Assembly: GCF_039982735.1 (NCBI RefSeq)
Contig: NZ_JBDWXV010000011.1
Location: 434,001 to 498,000, forward strand
DNA from: Saccharospirillum sp039982735
Lineage (GTDB): Bacteria > Pseudomonadota > Gammaproteobacteria > Pseudomonadales > Natronospirillaceae
DNA: 64,000 nt
Reading direction: 5' to 3'
The notes under the pieces were generated by a model. The model saw nothing but the letters and a program-made list of their open reading frames with translations, had not been told where the DNA came from and did not search any database. Numbering within the stretch: position 1 is the first letter of the stretch; each line of letters begins with the position of its first letter. The position numbers were made by a program, and so were the translations under genes. Positions 17,177-26,114 of the stretch are shown piece by piece.

Positions 17177-17980
17177 ATGAAACCCCAACTCCATTTTGCA
17201 CACGCCAATGGCTTTCCGTCAGCAAGTTACCGTCGCATGCTGGATGGCCTAGCGCCTCATGTCGAACTTAAGACACTGCCGCTGATCGGTCACGACCCGG
17301 AGTATCCGGTGACCAACAACTGGCCCCATCTTAAGCGACAGCTAATCGACAGCATCGAGCGGCAGTGCGACCGGCCGGTAATTGGCCTCGGTCATTCCCT
17401 GGGGGGTGGCCTGACCATCATGGCAGCACTGGAGCGTCCCGACTTGTTCTCCAGCATTATTATGCTCGACGTGCCACTGTTCAGCCGGTTCGAAAGCTGG
17501 GTGGTGCGCAGCGTCAAAGCACTGGGTCTTATTGACAACCTGACGCCGGCCGGCCGATCAAAACACCGCCGACGCACCTGGCCCAGCGCTGATGATGCCT
17601 TGGCTTACTTCCAGACTCGAGGGCTGTTCCGGCATTTTCATCCCGAGTGCATCCGGGACTATCTGACTTGTGCAACCCGTACCGGGGCCGATGGAAGTGT
17701 CGAATTGTCTTATGAAGTACCGGTTGAACTGGCCATTTTCCGCACCGTCCCACACACCCTCTGGGTGCAACCCGGGCAGTTGCAGGTGCCCGGAGGCGTT
17801 ATTCTCGGACGGGATACCGATACCGTGCGCAAACATCAGTATCTGCGCATGAAGCACAAGCTGAATCTGGTTGGGTCGCGTTTGCCGGGCAGCCATATGT
17901 TCCCGCTGGAGCACCCGGATGAAACCGCAGCCGAGGTGCTGGCTCTCATTCATCGATTGCATTCGCATCAGGCTGCCTGA
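17177..17980 (+). CDS. Alpha/beta hydrolase, first of a tandem pair
   Basis: The 267-residue protein is an alpha/beta-fold hydrolase. The N-terminal HFAHANGFPSASYRRML is the oxyanion-hole region, the nucleophile elbow is GLGHSLGGGL, and the catalytic His is probably in PGSHMFPLEHPDE near the C-terminus. The substrate is not predictable. The next hydrolase starts two bases after its stop, but the two proteins are only distantly alike, so they are not a recent duplication. The pair probably acts as one operon. Confidence 0.85.
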   Translation: MKPQLHFAHANGFPSASYRRMLDGLAPHVELKTLPLIGHDPEYPVTNNWPHLKRQLIDSIERQCDRPVIGLGHSLGGGLTIMAALERPDLFSSIIMLDVPLFSRFESWVVRSVKALGLIDNLTPAGRSKHRRRTWPSADDALAYFQTRGLFRHFHPECIRDYLTCATRTGADGSVELSYEVPVELAIFRTVPHTLWVQPGQLQVPGGVILGRDTDTVRKHQYLRMKHKLNLVGSRLPGSHMFPLEHPDETAAEVLALIHRLHSHQAA

Positions 17981-17981
17981 T

Positions 17982-18818
17982 ATGAAATCCATTTCCCTGC
18001 TGGGCGGGCAGGTTCAGGGTGTCGTGATGGGGCAGGGGCAACCTGTGCTGGCGTTGCACGGCTTTCTGGATAACGCCTTCAGTTTCAAACCTCTGTCCGC
18101 CGCCATGCCGGAAGTCGAAATCTGGGCGCTGGACTTGCCCGGTCATGGCAACTCGGCAGCACTGGCCATGGCCGAGGGGTGGTCCATTACCCAGTGGTTG
18201 CCGGTGCTGGGGCGTGTCATGGATGAACTGAACTGGGACACCTATACATTGCTCGGGCATTCGCTGGGGGCCATTCTGGCGCAAATGCTGGCGGTGGTGG
18301 ATTCCCGCATCAAGCGACTGATCTGCCTGGATGCGCTCGGCCCGCTGTCCGAGACCGATGACGGCAATCTGGACAGGATGCAGCGCAGCTATCAGCAACG
18401 TCAGGATAGCCCGGGCGGACGTCGCTACTACTCGACAACCGATGCCCTGTGGCAGGTTCGGGTTGGTGGCCGGTTTCCCCTGTCACCGGCCAGTGCCCGG
18501 GTTTTATCGAGCCGGGGCGTGGGGTTGAATGACCGCGGCTGGTTCCATCGGTATGATCGGCGTCTGCGGCAGGACAGTGCCTGGCGCATGACGGAAAATC
18601 AGGTACAGGCGCTGTTGCGTCGTATAGAATGCCCGCTGGATCTGGCCCTGTTTGATGACAGCCCGCTTGGTGCGGCGGGGTCAGTGCTCGACGACCGGCT
18701 GGCTTGCGCACCAAACCTCAGTGTGGCTCGGTTTCCCGGAGGGCATCATGCGCATATGGAAACCCCGCAGCCGTTGGCCAGATGGGTGCGTTCGCGTCTG
18801 TTGGACCCATCGTCCTAA
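17982..18818 (+). CDS. Alpha/beta hydrolase, second of a tandem pair
   Basis: The 278-residue alpha/beta hydrolase shows LALHGFLDNAFSF (oxyanion region), DLPGHGNS, nucleophile elbow LLGHSLGAILAQM, and catalytic His in FPGGHHAHMETP. The pattern is of the esterase/thioesterase-like group close to serine hydrolases of the MhpC type. The ATG at 17982 is chosen because it follows the upstream stop by one base; a longer in-frame start at 17871 lies wholly inside the first hydrolase. The substrate is unknown. Confidence 0.85.
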   Translation: MKSISLLGGQVQGVVMGQGQPVLALHGFLDNAFSFKPLSAAMPEVEIWALDLPGHGNSAALAMAEGWSITQWLPVLGRVMDELNWDTYTLLGHSLGAILAQMLAVVDSRIKRLICLDALGPLSETDDGNLDRMQRSYQQRQDSPGGRRYYSTTDALWQVRVGGRFPLSPASARVLSSRGVGLNDRGWFHRYDRRLRQDSAWRMTENQVQALLRRIECPLDLALFDDSPLGAAGSVLDDRLACAPNLSVARFPGGHHAHMETPQPLARWVRSRLLDPSS

Positions 18819-18869
18819 GCTTGTCATAGCGCCTTCAAACGCCCATTAACCTGAACCTCCGGGAGTAAG

Positions 18870-19505
18870 TTGAACGTGAAGTTAGCCGGCCTTTCCAACG
18901 CAGTTCCCGGAACGTCGCCCTTGCATGAAGAACGCCTCGACAGCGTTTATAAGCGCATCCGGCAAAGCGGTGCACGGCGGGTGCTGGATCTGGGGTGCGG
19001 TTCCGGTTCATTGTTGGTCCGGTTGATCAACGATCCACAGTTTTCACACATTGTAGGTCTGGAATCCTCCGGCGTGGGGCTGGCGGTTGCGCGAAATATG
19101 TTCGCCGACAGCCTGGCCAGCGGCCGGCTCAGGCTGGTCGCCGGTTCCTACGCAGAACCGCACCCGGCGCTGACTGGTTTTGACATGGCGGCCATGGTGG
19201 AAACCATTGAGCATGTTAAACCGAACGATTTATCCCGGGTGGAGCAGGCCGTGTTTGGGCAGATGCGCCCGCACCGCCTGATCATGACCACGCCAAACCG
19301 GGAGTACAATCCCCTGTTGGGCCTTGCGCCCGGCGAGTTTCGGGAGCCTGACCACAAGTTTGAGTGGGACCGACAGAAGTTCATGCAGTGGTCGCGCGGG
19401 GTGGCGGCTCGCAACGGCTATGCCGTGCGCTTCGCGGGTATCGGTGAAGCCGACCCGGAGCTCGGAGCGCCGACCCAGACAGCGACGTTCTCGCTGCCTG
19501 CCTGA
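18870..19505 (+). CDS. Stand-alone Hen1-type RNA 3'-terminal 2'-O-methyltransferase
   Basis: The 211-residue protein is a Rossmann methyltransferase with SAM motif LDLGCGSG (residues 39-46). What sets it apart is the Hen1 signature: ETIEH (Glu111, Glu114, His115), TTPNREYN (140-147) and DHKFEW with His162. Together these supply the Glu/Glu/His/His metal site that Hen1 enzymes use to methylate the 2'-OH of the 3'-terminal RNA nucleotide. Bacterial Hen1 usually carries a large N-terminal domain that binds the repair enzyme Pnkp; that domain and a pnkp gene are absent here. The start is TTG at 18870 after GGGAG; GTG at 18876 is possible. Confidence 0.82.
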   Translation: MNVKLAGLSNAVPGTSPLHEERLDSVYKRIRQSGARRVLDLGCGSGSLLVRLINDPQFSHIVGLESSGVGLAVARNMFADSLASGRLRLVAGSYAEPHPALTGFDMAAMVETIEHVKPNDLSRVEQAVFGQMRPHRLIMTTPNREYNPLLGLAPGEFREPDHKFEWDRQKFMQWSRGVAARNGYAVRFAGIGEADPELGAPTQTATFSLPA

Positions 19506-19612
19506 CCGGCCATGCCGACATCCGGTTAACCAATGTTGAAGACCGGTTAAAGTTATCGGTCGGCTCAGGGTATACTGTGCGTTACTTGTCACCGTTCGGA
19601 ACCTCAATTTCA

Positions 19613-20554
19613 ATGGCTTTAATCGACAGCGCGGTCAACTTATCCAGTACCGACGACCAAACCGACTGCATCGAGCACTTTACCCGCCTGGGCGACTGGG
19701 TGCGGTTTGCCGCCAGCGCCATGGACGCCCACCAGGTCTTTTTCGGACACGGATTCGAATCTGGCTGGGATGAATCGGTGTTTCTGTGCTTGCGTGCGCT
19801 GGATCTCGATTGGGATGCGCCGCCCGAGGTGTTGTCGGCAACCCTGTTGCCACGAGAGCGCAGACTGCTCTGGACGCTGATTGGCAGACGTTGTCTCGAG
19901 CGGATTCCAACAGCCTATCTGCTGGAAGAAGCCTGGTTTTGTGGCGAGCCGTATAGGGTCACGCATGATGTGCTGATTCCCCGGTCGCCCATTGCCGAGC
20001 TGATAGAGGCCCGGTTTTCGCCCTGGCTGCCGCAATCACCAAACCGGATTCTGGATCTGTGCACCGGCAGTGGTTGTATTGGTATTGCGATGGCGCGTGC
20101 TTTCCCGGATGCCAGCGTCGACCTGAGTGATCTCAGCGATGCAGCCGTTTCCATTGCTGTCGATAACGTGGATCAAAAAGACCTGGGGTATCAGGTGCGG
20201 GTGCTTCAGGGCGATCTGTTTGCCACACTGGAAGGGGAGCAATACGATTTGATTGTCGCCAATCCGCCGTACGTCGATGAAGACGATCTGGCGACCATGC
20301 CGGCCGAGTTTCATCACGAGCCGAGACTTGGCCTGGCGGCCGGCCATGATGGCCTCGAGCTGGTACACCGCATTCTGCGAGAAGCGCCTCAATACCTGAC
20401 AGACGATGGCTGGCTGGTCTGTGAGGTTGGCAACAGCTTTGGCGCCCTGACGACCGCCTACCCGGATATGGACCTGCACTGGCCCGATTTTGAGCGGGGC
20501 GGTCACGGTGTTTTTCTGGTCTCGGCGGCTGAACTCAGGTTGCATTTTGCTTGA
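19613..20554 (+). CDS. prmB: Ribosomal protein uL3 glutamine methyltransferase PrmB
   Basis: The 313-residue enzyme methylates a glutamine of ribosomal protein L3. It has the SAM motif LDLCTGSGCIGIA, the NPPY catalytic motif in VANPPYVDEDDL, and the PrmB-specific stretch MPAEFHHEPRLGLAAG. The ATG at 19613 is preferred over GTG at 19577 because it gives the usual N-terminus MALIDSAV. aroC follows on the same strand, an order that is common in gammaproteobacteria and supports PrmB over PrmC. Confidence 0.93.
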   Translation: MALIDSAVNLSSTDDQTDCIEHFTRLGDWVRFAASAMDAHQVFFGHGFESGWDESVFLCLRALDLDWDAPPEVLSATLLPRERRLLWTLIGRRCLERIPTAYLLEEAWFCGEPYRVTHDVLIPRSPIAELIEARFSPWLPQSPNRILDLCTGSGCIGIAMARAFPDASVDLSDLSDAAVSIAVDNVDQKDLGYQVRVLQGDLFATLEGEQYDLIVANPPYVDEDDLATMPAEFHHEPRLGLAAGHDGLELVHRILREAPQYLTDDGWLVCEVGNSFGALTTAYPDMDLHWPDFERGGHGVFLVSAAELRLHFA

Positions 20555-20686
20555 TCGCTGCCGGCGAATAAGACACTCGGGCGCAAGCCAGCATGAGGCT
20601 GACTGCGAGTCCCGTGGCCAGCAACCGCAGCCCCACCTTTTATATGGCCCGGTATCGGGCCTGTTTTAATGGAGTGATACACGCTC

Positions 20687-21790
20687 ATGTCTGGAAATAC
20701 TTTTGGCACCCTTTTTACTGTCACGACCTTTGGTGAAAGCCATGGCCCGGCTCTGGGCGCCATTGTCGATGGCTGCCCACCCGGGCTGGAGCTTAATGAA
20801 GCCGTGCTGCAACGCGATTTGGATCGACGCAAGCCGGGCACCAGTCGCTACACCACCCAGCGACGGGAAGACGATGCGGTGCGCATTCTAAGCGGTGTGT
20901 TTGAAGGCCGTACCACAGGAACGCCCATCGGCCTGATGATTGAAAACACCAATCAGCGGAGCAACGATTATAGCGACATCATGAACACCTACCGGCCGGC
21001 CCATGCCGACTATGGGTACGACCAGAAATATGGCTTTCGGGATTATCGTGGTGGTGGACGCAGCTCGGCGCGGGAGACCGCCATGCGCGTTGCCGCCGGT
21101 GCCATTGCCAAGCAGTACCTCGCGTTACGAGGCATTCAGATTCAGGGCTACCTCAGCCAGCTCGGCCCGATTCGGGCTGAACGGATTGACTGGGACGCGG
21201 TTGAAACCAACCCCTTCTTCTGTCCTGACCCGGATAAAGTACCGGAAATGGAAGCCTACATGCAGGCCCTGCGCAAAGAGGGTGATTCCATTGGTGCCCG
21301 CATCAGCGTGCGTGCTACCGGTCTGATGCCTGGCTTGGGTGAACCCATTTTTGACCGACTCGATGCCGATCTTGCCCACGCCCTGATGAGCATCAATGCG
21401 GTAAAAGGCGTCGAGATCGGTGATGGCTTTGAGGTGGTTAACCAGAAGGGCAGTCATCATCGCGATGAATTGTCGCCGCAAGGGTTTCTGAGTAATCATG
21501 CAGGCGGCATTGTCGGCGGTATCTCGACCGGGCAGGCGATTGAGGCGCACATTGCGCTGAAACCGACATCAAGTATTACCGTACCTGGCAAAAGCATTAC
21601 CCGCAGTGGCGAGCCAATTGAAATGATCACCAAGGGGCGGCATGATCCCTGTGTGGGTATACGCGCCGTGCCTATTGCCGAGGCGATGATGGCCATTGTG
21701 TTGATGGACCATCTGTTGCGCCACCGGGCGCAGAATGCAGGGGTGGTGCCGCCGTTGCCGCCCATAGCGGGACAGGTTACAGATAACTGA
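20687..21790 (+). CDS. aroC: Chorismate synthase
   Basis: The 367-residue enzyme makes chorismate from 5-enolpyruvylshikimate-3-phosphate, the last step of the shared aromatic pathway, with reduced FMN. Family motifs are present: GESHGPALGAIVDGCPPG near the start, GGGRSSARETAMRVAAGA in the middle and SITVPGKSITRSGE followed by RHDPCVGIRAVPIAEAM late in the protein. Length is normal. It follows prmB by 132 bases. Confidence 0.97.
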   Translation: MSGNTFGTLFTVTTFGESHGPALGAIVDGCPPGLELNEAVLQRDLDRRKPGTSRYTTQRREDDAVRILSGVFEGRTTGTPIGLMIENTNQRSNDYSDIMNTYRPAHADYGYDQKYGFRDYRGGGRSSARETAMRVAAGAIAKQYLALRGIQIQGYLSQLGPIRAERIDWDAVETNPFFCPDPDKVPEMEAYMQALRKEGDSIGARISVRATGLMPGLGEPIFDRLDADLAHALMSINAVKGVEIGDGFEVVNQKGSHHRDELSPQGFLSNHAGGIVGGISTGQAIEAHIALKPTSSITVPGKSITRSGEPIEMITKGRHDPCVGIRAVPIAEAMMAIVLMDHLLRHRAQNAGVVPPLPPIAGQVTDN

Positions 21791-21836
21791 CCGACACTGA
21801 GGTGCTCACCCAGTGACGACGAAGCGGGAGTTGGGA

Positions 21837-22220
21837 ATGACAATAACCAAAAAATTGATGGTAGCAGTGCTGGCACTGGGTATCGCTGGTACGGCCATGG
21901 CCGATGTCGCCAGAAGCCACTTCACCCGGGGAATCACCGACCGGGAGCCGGTCGATCACCTGACGACAGCCAGCAACATCAACCCGCTGTTCTTCTTCAC
22001 CGAACTGGTGGACATGGCCGGAACCGAAGTGACACACCGCTGGCGGTTCGAGGGGCAAATAATGGCGGACGTTACCTTTCAGGTAGAGGGGCCACGCTGG
22101 CGGGTTTATTCCAGCAAAGAGCTGGTGCCCGAATGGAATGGTCTCTGGACGGTTGAAGTGCTCGGGCCCCAGGGCAACCCCCTGACCCGCAGCAGCATCA
22201 GCGTTCTGATTGATCGATAA
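21837..22220 (+). CDS. DUF2914 family exported protein
   Basis: The 127-residue protein has a cleavable signal peptide (LMVAVLALGIAGTAMADVA) and the DUF2914 pattern: SHFTRGITDREPVD, FFFTELVDMAGTEVTHRW and WRVYSSKELVPEWNGLWTV. The domain is small and beta-rich, and its function is unknown. The ATG at 21837 is chosen because GGGAGTTGGGA precedes it and the signal peptide begins cleanly there. Its 3' end overlaps the convergent CDF transporter gene by 23 bases. Confidence 0.8.
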   Translation: MTITKKLMVAVLALGIAGTAMADVARSHFTRGITDREPVDHLTTASNINPLFFFTELVDMAGTEVTHRWRFEGQIMADVTFQVEGPRWRVYSSKELVPEWNGLWTVEVLGPQGNPLTRSSISVLIDR

Positions 22221-23358
22221 CACAGACCCGCGTGCTGAGGGTGATGGCATCCACCCAGGGGACTTCCCGCACGATGGCGGCAAACGTCGCCTGCCAGCCG
22301 TCGGTGAGCTGACCGGGTAATACCGTCAGTTCCAGTGTCGTTTTTTGCTGGTGGTAGTGAATGTTCAGCTGTTCATAACCGCGTATGGCGCGCTCGAATA
22401 ACAGGTTCTCGATCGCCGGGCGCAACGGGGCCAGCGGCGCGGGCGTTGCGTCTGGCAAGTCCGGCTCGTGGTCTATGTGCAGGGTAACGTCAGTGACATT
22501 GCTGAACCTTTCCTTGATAGACCGCAAGGCCCACTCATTAATCTGATGCCCCTCTGATACACTCAAATACCCGCCTACCTGAATATGGGCGTCAATAAAG
22601 ACGCTTGGCCCCATCATTCGGGTGCGCAGCATGTGAACGTCTTTCACCCCAGGTACCGAGGCCAGTACTTGCTTGAAGGCCTGTTGCTGTTCCGGGTCGA
22701 CGCCCCGGTCGACAAGCTCCTGCAGGGCATTCCAGGTAAGACTGATGCCCATATGCCCAATCAAACCGGCAACGACAACAGCGGCAATGATTTCCACGGT
22801 TGGGTAACCCAGCATTGTGGCAACAACGCCTACCAGTACCACCAGCGAGGAAAGACTGTCGGAGCGCGCATGCCAGGCATTGGCCGCAAGCAACGGCGAG
22901 CGTGCCCGGCGCGACTGGAACAGGGCGTAGTGAAACAGTCCTTCCTTGAGTGCCAGAGCAATCAGTATGGTCACCAGAGCGGCGAGGCTTGGCTCAGGCC
23001 GGGTAGCTTCAAAAAACAAATGAATGCTTTCGTAGGCGATGCCAGCGGCCACCGCCAACAATAAGCCGCCGAGCATAACGGTACCCAGCGTTTCGAATCG
23101 GGCGTGTCCATAGGGGTGCTCGGCATCGGCATCGTGATGGGACACCTTGGCCAGAATAATCAGTGGTACATCGGCGGCCAGGTCGCTGAGGCTGTGCATG
23201 GCGTCGGCAATCAGGGCCGGTGACTTGACGCTGACACCGACCACGATCTTGATCACGAAGGCGATGGCATCGACGGCAACGCAAATCCAGTTGGTGCGGT
23301 CGATCACTTTCTTACGTGCTTCTTGGCTCAGTACTGGTTGATTGTTGCTCGTGGTCAT
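22198..23358 (-). CDS. Cation diffusion facilitator transporter (FieF-like)
   Basis: The 386-residue membrane protein is a CDF-family divalent-metal/proton antiporter. The metal-site motifs DAMHSLSDLAAD and HARSDSLSSLVV in two membrane helices, and the HPYGHARFE loop, are visible. A cytoplasmic CDF C-terminal domain follows, with DVTLHIDHEPDLPD near residue 300 and a further C-terminal extension of about 80 residues. Whether it moves Zn, Fe or Mn cannot be read from the sequence. It starts inside the last four bases of trmH, so the two are coupled. Confidence 0.9.
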   Translation of the reverse strand: MTTSNNQPVLSQEARKKVIDRTNWICVAVDAIAFVIKIVVGVSVKSPALIADAMHSLSDLAADVPLIILAKVSHHDADAEHPYGHARFETLGTVMLGGLLLAVAAGIAYESIHLFFEATRPEPSLAALVTILIALALKEGLFHYALFQSRRARSPLLAANAWHARSDSLSSLVVLVGVVATMLGYPTVEIIAAVVVAGLIGHMGISLTWNALQELVDRGVDPEQQQAFKQVLASVPGVKDVHMLRTRMMGPSVFIDAHIQVGGYLSVSEGHQINEWALRSIKERFSNVTDVTLHIDHEPDLPDATPAPLAPLRPAIENLLFERAIRGYEQLNIHYHQQKTTLELTVLPGQLTDGWQATFAAIVREVPWVDAITLSTRVCVIDQSER

Positions 23359-24032
23359 GCGCGTCCCCGGTAGGCTGCATCGGTAGGCGGGATCATATCG
23401 CCATCTTCATCCAGTTTCGGGTAGGGTAGCCCTCTCTGGTCACAATAGCGCGCCATTTTGGGTTGTGCCCAGCGAAACAGGGTACGGTGATAGTCATCGT
23501 CTTCAGCCACGGGGCGCAGGTAGTGGCCTGCTGCCTGGCGCTGATGCAGTGCTTCCTGAAGAATGATGGCGGCTGCGACTGACACATTGTAGCTCTCCAC
23601 CATGCCCACCATCGGTATGGTCAGGTGCACGTCAGCCTCAGCGCTGGCGGTCTCGCTCAGTCCATATTTTTCGGCACCCATGACCAGGGCGAAGGGCTGG
23701 GTGTAATCGGCGTCCCGGTAGCTGATGGCTCGCTCAGACCATTGGGCGGCATAGAGTTTTAAGCCCTGGTCGCGGGCTGCCTGCAGCGCCACTTCAATGC
23801 TGGGGTGACCTATTGAGGTGACAAAGCGGGAACTGCCGCCGGCGGTATGATGATAGACCAGCCGGCCCCGGGCCGGTTGCACCATATGAACGGTGGTGAT
23901 GCCGACAGCATCGGCGGTGCGCAGCATGGCGGAGATGTTTTGCGCCTTGTGCACCTGGTCGGTCACCAGCGCCATATCGGGTTGGCGCTGTTGCAACACG
24001 GTCTTGAATTTGTCGAAACGGGAACGGCTCAT
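23355..24032 (-). CDS. trmH: tRNA (guanosine(18)-2'-O)-methyltransferase TrmH
   Basis: The 225-residue SPOUT-class enzyme methylates G18 in the D-loop of tRNA. The N-terminal RFDKFKTVLQQRQPD and DQVHKAQNISAMLRTADAVG, then FALVMGAEKYGLS and the knot motif MVESYNVSVAAAIILQEAL, are as in TrmH. The C-terminal extension after residue 175 is also typical of TrmH and not of RlmB. It lies upstream of the CDF gene with a 4-base overlap. Confidence 0.92.
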   Translation of the reverse strand: MSRSRFDKFKTVLQQRQPDMALVTDQVHKAQNISAMLRTADAVGITTVHMVQPARGRLVYHHTAGGSSRFVTSIGHPSIEVALQAARDQGLKLYAAQWSERAISYRDADYTQPFALVMGAEKYGLSETASAEADVHLTIPMVGMVESYNVSVAAAIILQEALHQRQAAGHYLRPVAEDDDYHRTLFRWAQPKMARYCDQRGLPYPKLDEDGDMIPPTDAAYRGRA

Positions 24033-24137
24033 GGTGTGGTATCGGGGCTTGCTGAGTTCGGCGTGCAGTATACCGCAGTCGCCCGGGGAATTTGAGCGCT
24101 GCAGCCGGCTAAGCTGACAGCGCGTTGGGACTTTGGT

Positions 24138-25979
24138 TTATCGGGTGAAAGGGTTTGCCGTGGGCAGGTCGATTGCGTTTTTGAACTGGCTCAGTGTCAG
24201 GCTGTCGCGGCCGAATGAAAGGTCCTTATCGGACATGACTGACTCTCCAAACGAATACATAACTTTCAAACCATGTTTCCGGGTGTCGGCATCGTACTGT
24301 TGCTGTGCCTCGCTCACCGCTTCGTTACGGTGTTGCCATTCGGTAATGGCCCGTTCGCCATGGCGTTCGGTCATCAGCGAGAGGGTGCTGGCTGGTGACA
24401 GAATCAGCGCGCTGGCATTGTTACCTCCAAAGCCTTTCGAGTTGATCAGGGTGCCCAGCATGTCGGCACCCTTTTGTCCGGCGTAATGGTGGTTCATTAG
24501 AATGTTCAGATGCGACTGGTTCACGTCATCAGCAATGTGATCGATGGTGCGAATACCGGGTATCCAGCCTTCAGCCCAGACACCCAGTGCCGTGGTGAGC
24601 TGATCACCGGCTGCCGGGCCCAGTGAATGGCCAACGTAGGATTTGATGGCTGAGATGGCCCAATGGTCGATGCCGAAGGTTTTGGCGACTTCATTGAAAA
24701 TATGCGATTCGGTGACGCGATTCTGAGGCGTTCCGGTGCCGTGTGCCATTACAAAGGTGCGCTGGAGACCGGCAACCCCGAGTATGGCACGGGCCAGGGA
24801 GGTGGCTTTGGCCAGCGTGATGTAGTTGCCGACCCCGGGTCCGGAAATCGACTTCTTGTTGGCATCGGCGTTGACGAATACATCGGCGACGCTGCCATGG
24901 ACGGTGGCGCCGGTTTCCAGTGCCAGCTCATCGTCCATCAGCACCACGAACTGGCTGGATTCGGCCATGGTAAAGCCCGCATTGGAGGAGAACGGGCGGC
25001 AGGCGCGCCGGTTGTCGGTGACATCGCTGTTGTCGAGCTGCCTGAGCTGCTCGTCTTCGGCCAGCGCGCCCATGATGCGAAAGCCTTCCATGATCTCGGG
25101 GACGACCGGTGCTTCTGAATTGCCAACGATGGCAACGCGGCACTTGCCCGCTTCAATATCGGCAATACCCTGGCGCAGATTATACAGGAAGGTGGCGCAG
25201 GCACCGGCGTTGGAGCCGGTATTGCCGACGCTGTTGAGAATGTAGCTGTTGATGAAGTCGGCGGTCATTTCCGGCATCGACAGTGGCATCATTTTGGAGG
25301 TGATGCGATTTCCGGTCAGCGGCGACTGATACAGGCCTTTCAGACCGGCCTGGTCCATTTGCGAGATGGAAGAACCGGCATACACCGAGACCTGATCCGG
25401 TCGAATGCGATCGAGCACCGATTGCCAGGGCATGCCTAGCGACCGGACGGCATCTGACGCGCCATAAACCGCCATTTGCAGTCCGCGCGGGTGGTGCGCC
25501 GCGTTGTAGTAGTCGGCCGGGTTAAAGCCGTCAGGCAGTGTGCCTGCCGATGAGACCCTGGACTGATAAGTCTCCGGCAGCAACACGGCCATCGCCTGAT
25601 CGACTTGAACGTCAACCGGGTCGGCGCTGGCATCCGTAACCTGCCAGCCAGCCGGCAGTGGCTTCGGCAGTTGGGATCGTTTGAGCTGAAAGTGGAGGCC
25701 ATCGGGGTGCTTCAGGGTGGCTTTGCGGTGCGTCGGCACGGCATCCGGGTCGAAGTGACTGGCCGGGTTGATGCGACGAATCAGGGTACCGTCGAGCAAT
25801 GTCTGATGATCGGTACTGGCCGGATCGAGCTTCATCAGACGCGACAGGTCCTGCCAGGTGGCTGCCATCTTCTGGTCATCAAGTGCTTCGTGCACCATGC
25901 GACGATAAGCGTGATGCAGGGAGACCCGGCCAGCAGGGTTGATGCCTCCAAATCCGGTGATGACGGGAAGTTTTCTCAT
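24138..25979 (-). CDS. Large stand-alone beta-ketoacyl synthase
   Basis: The 613-residue protein is a condensing enzyme with the full Cys-His-His triad: Cys261 in NAGACATFLYN, His413 in VMAHGTGTPQN and His451 in KSYVGHSLGPAAGD. It is some 200 residues longer than FabB/FabF, from an extended N-terminal region and a C-terminal tail. No acyl carrier protein or other fatty-acid gene is adjacent. Such large discrete ketosynthases occur in marine gammaproteobacteria; the acyl substrate is not known to me. It is read towards trmH and is divergent from the AraC-type regulator at 26115. Confidence 0.88.
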   Translation of the reverse strand: MRKLPVITGFGGINPAGRVSLHHAYRRMVHEALDDQKMAATWQDLSRLMKLDPASTDHQTLLDGTLIRRINPASHFDPDAVPTHRKATLKHPDGLHFQLKRSQLPKPLPAGWQVTDASADPVDVQVDQAMAVLLPETYQSRVSSAGTLPDGFNPADYYNAAHHPRGLQMAVYGASDAVRSLGMPWQSVLDRIRPDQVSVYAGSSISQMDQAGLKGLYQSPLTGNRITSKMMPLSMPEMTADFINSYILNSVGNTGSNAGACATFLYNLRQGIADIEAGKCRVAIVGNSEAPVVPEIMEGFRIMGALAEDEQLRQLDNSDVTDNRRACRPFSSNAGFTMAESSQFVVLMDDELALETGATVHGSVADVFVNADANKKSISGPGVGNYITLAKATSLARAILGVAGLQRTFVMAHGTGTPQNRVTESHIFNEVAKTFGIDHWAISAIKSYVGHSLGPAAGDQLTTALGVWAEGWIPGIRTIDHIADDVNQSHLNILMNHHYAGQKGADMLGTLINSKGFGGNNASALILSPASTLSLMTERHGERAITEWQHRNEAVSEAQQQYDADTRKHGLKVMYSFGESVMSDKDLSFGRDSLTLSQFKNAIDLPTANPFTR

Positions 25980-26065
25980 GGTTAAACGCCTGTGATTCGT
26001 TCGCTTAAAAGTCAGTGTGCATGACTATAGTGCCTGTTTCGGCGCTAAGGTATTACTATCATGCC

Positions 26066-26080
26066 GAATGATGTAACTTA
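26066..26080 (+). other. Weak Ter-like motif in the ketosynthase-regulator gap
   Basis: GAATGATGTAACTTA matches the enteric Ter core GNATGTTGTAACTAA at all but two defined positions. It lies in the 135-base divergent gap between the ketosynthase and the AraC-type regulator, not in a coding region. By my rough count about one match of this quality is expected by chance in 64 kb, so it matters only because a Tus-like gene lies at 55394. Confidence 0.3.
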
Positions 26081-26114
26081 TAAGCCATTATTTGCGTATT
26101 GAGAGCCGTTGTTC

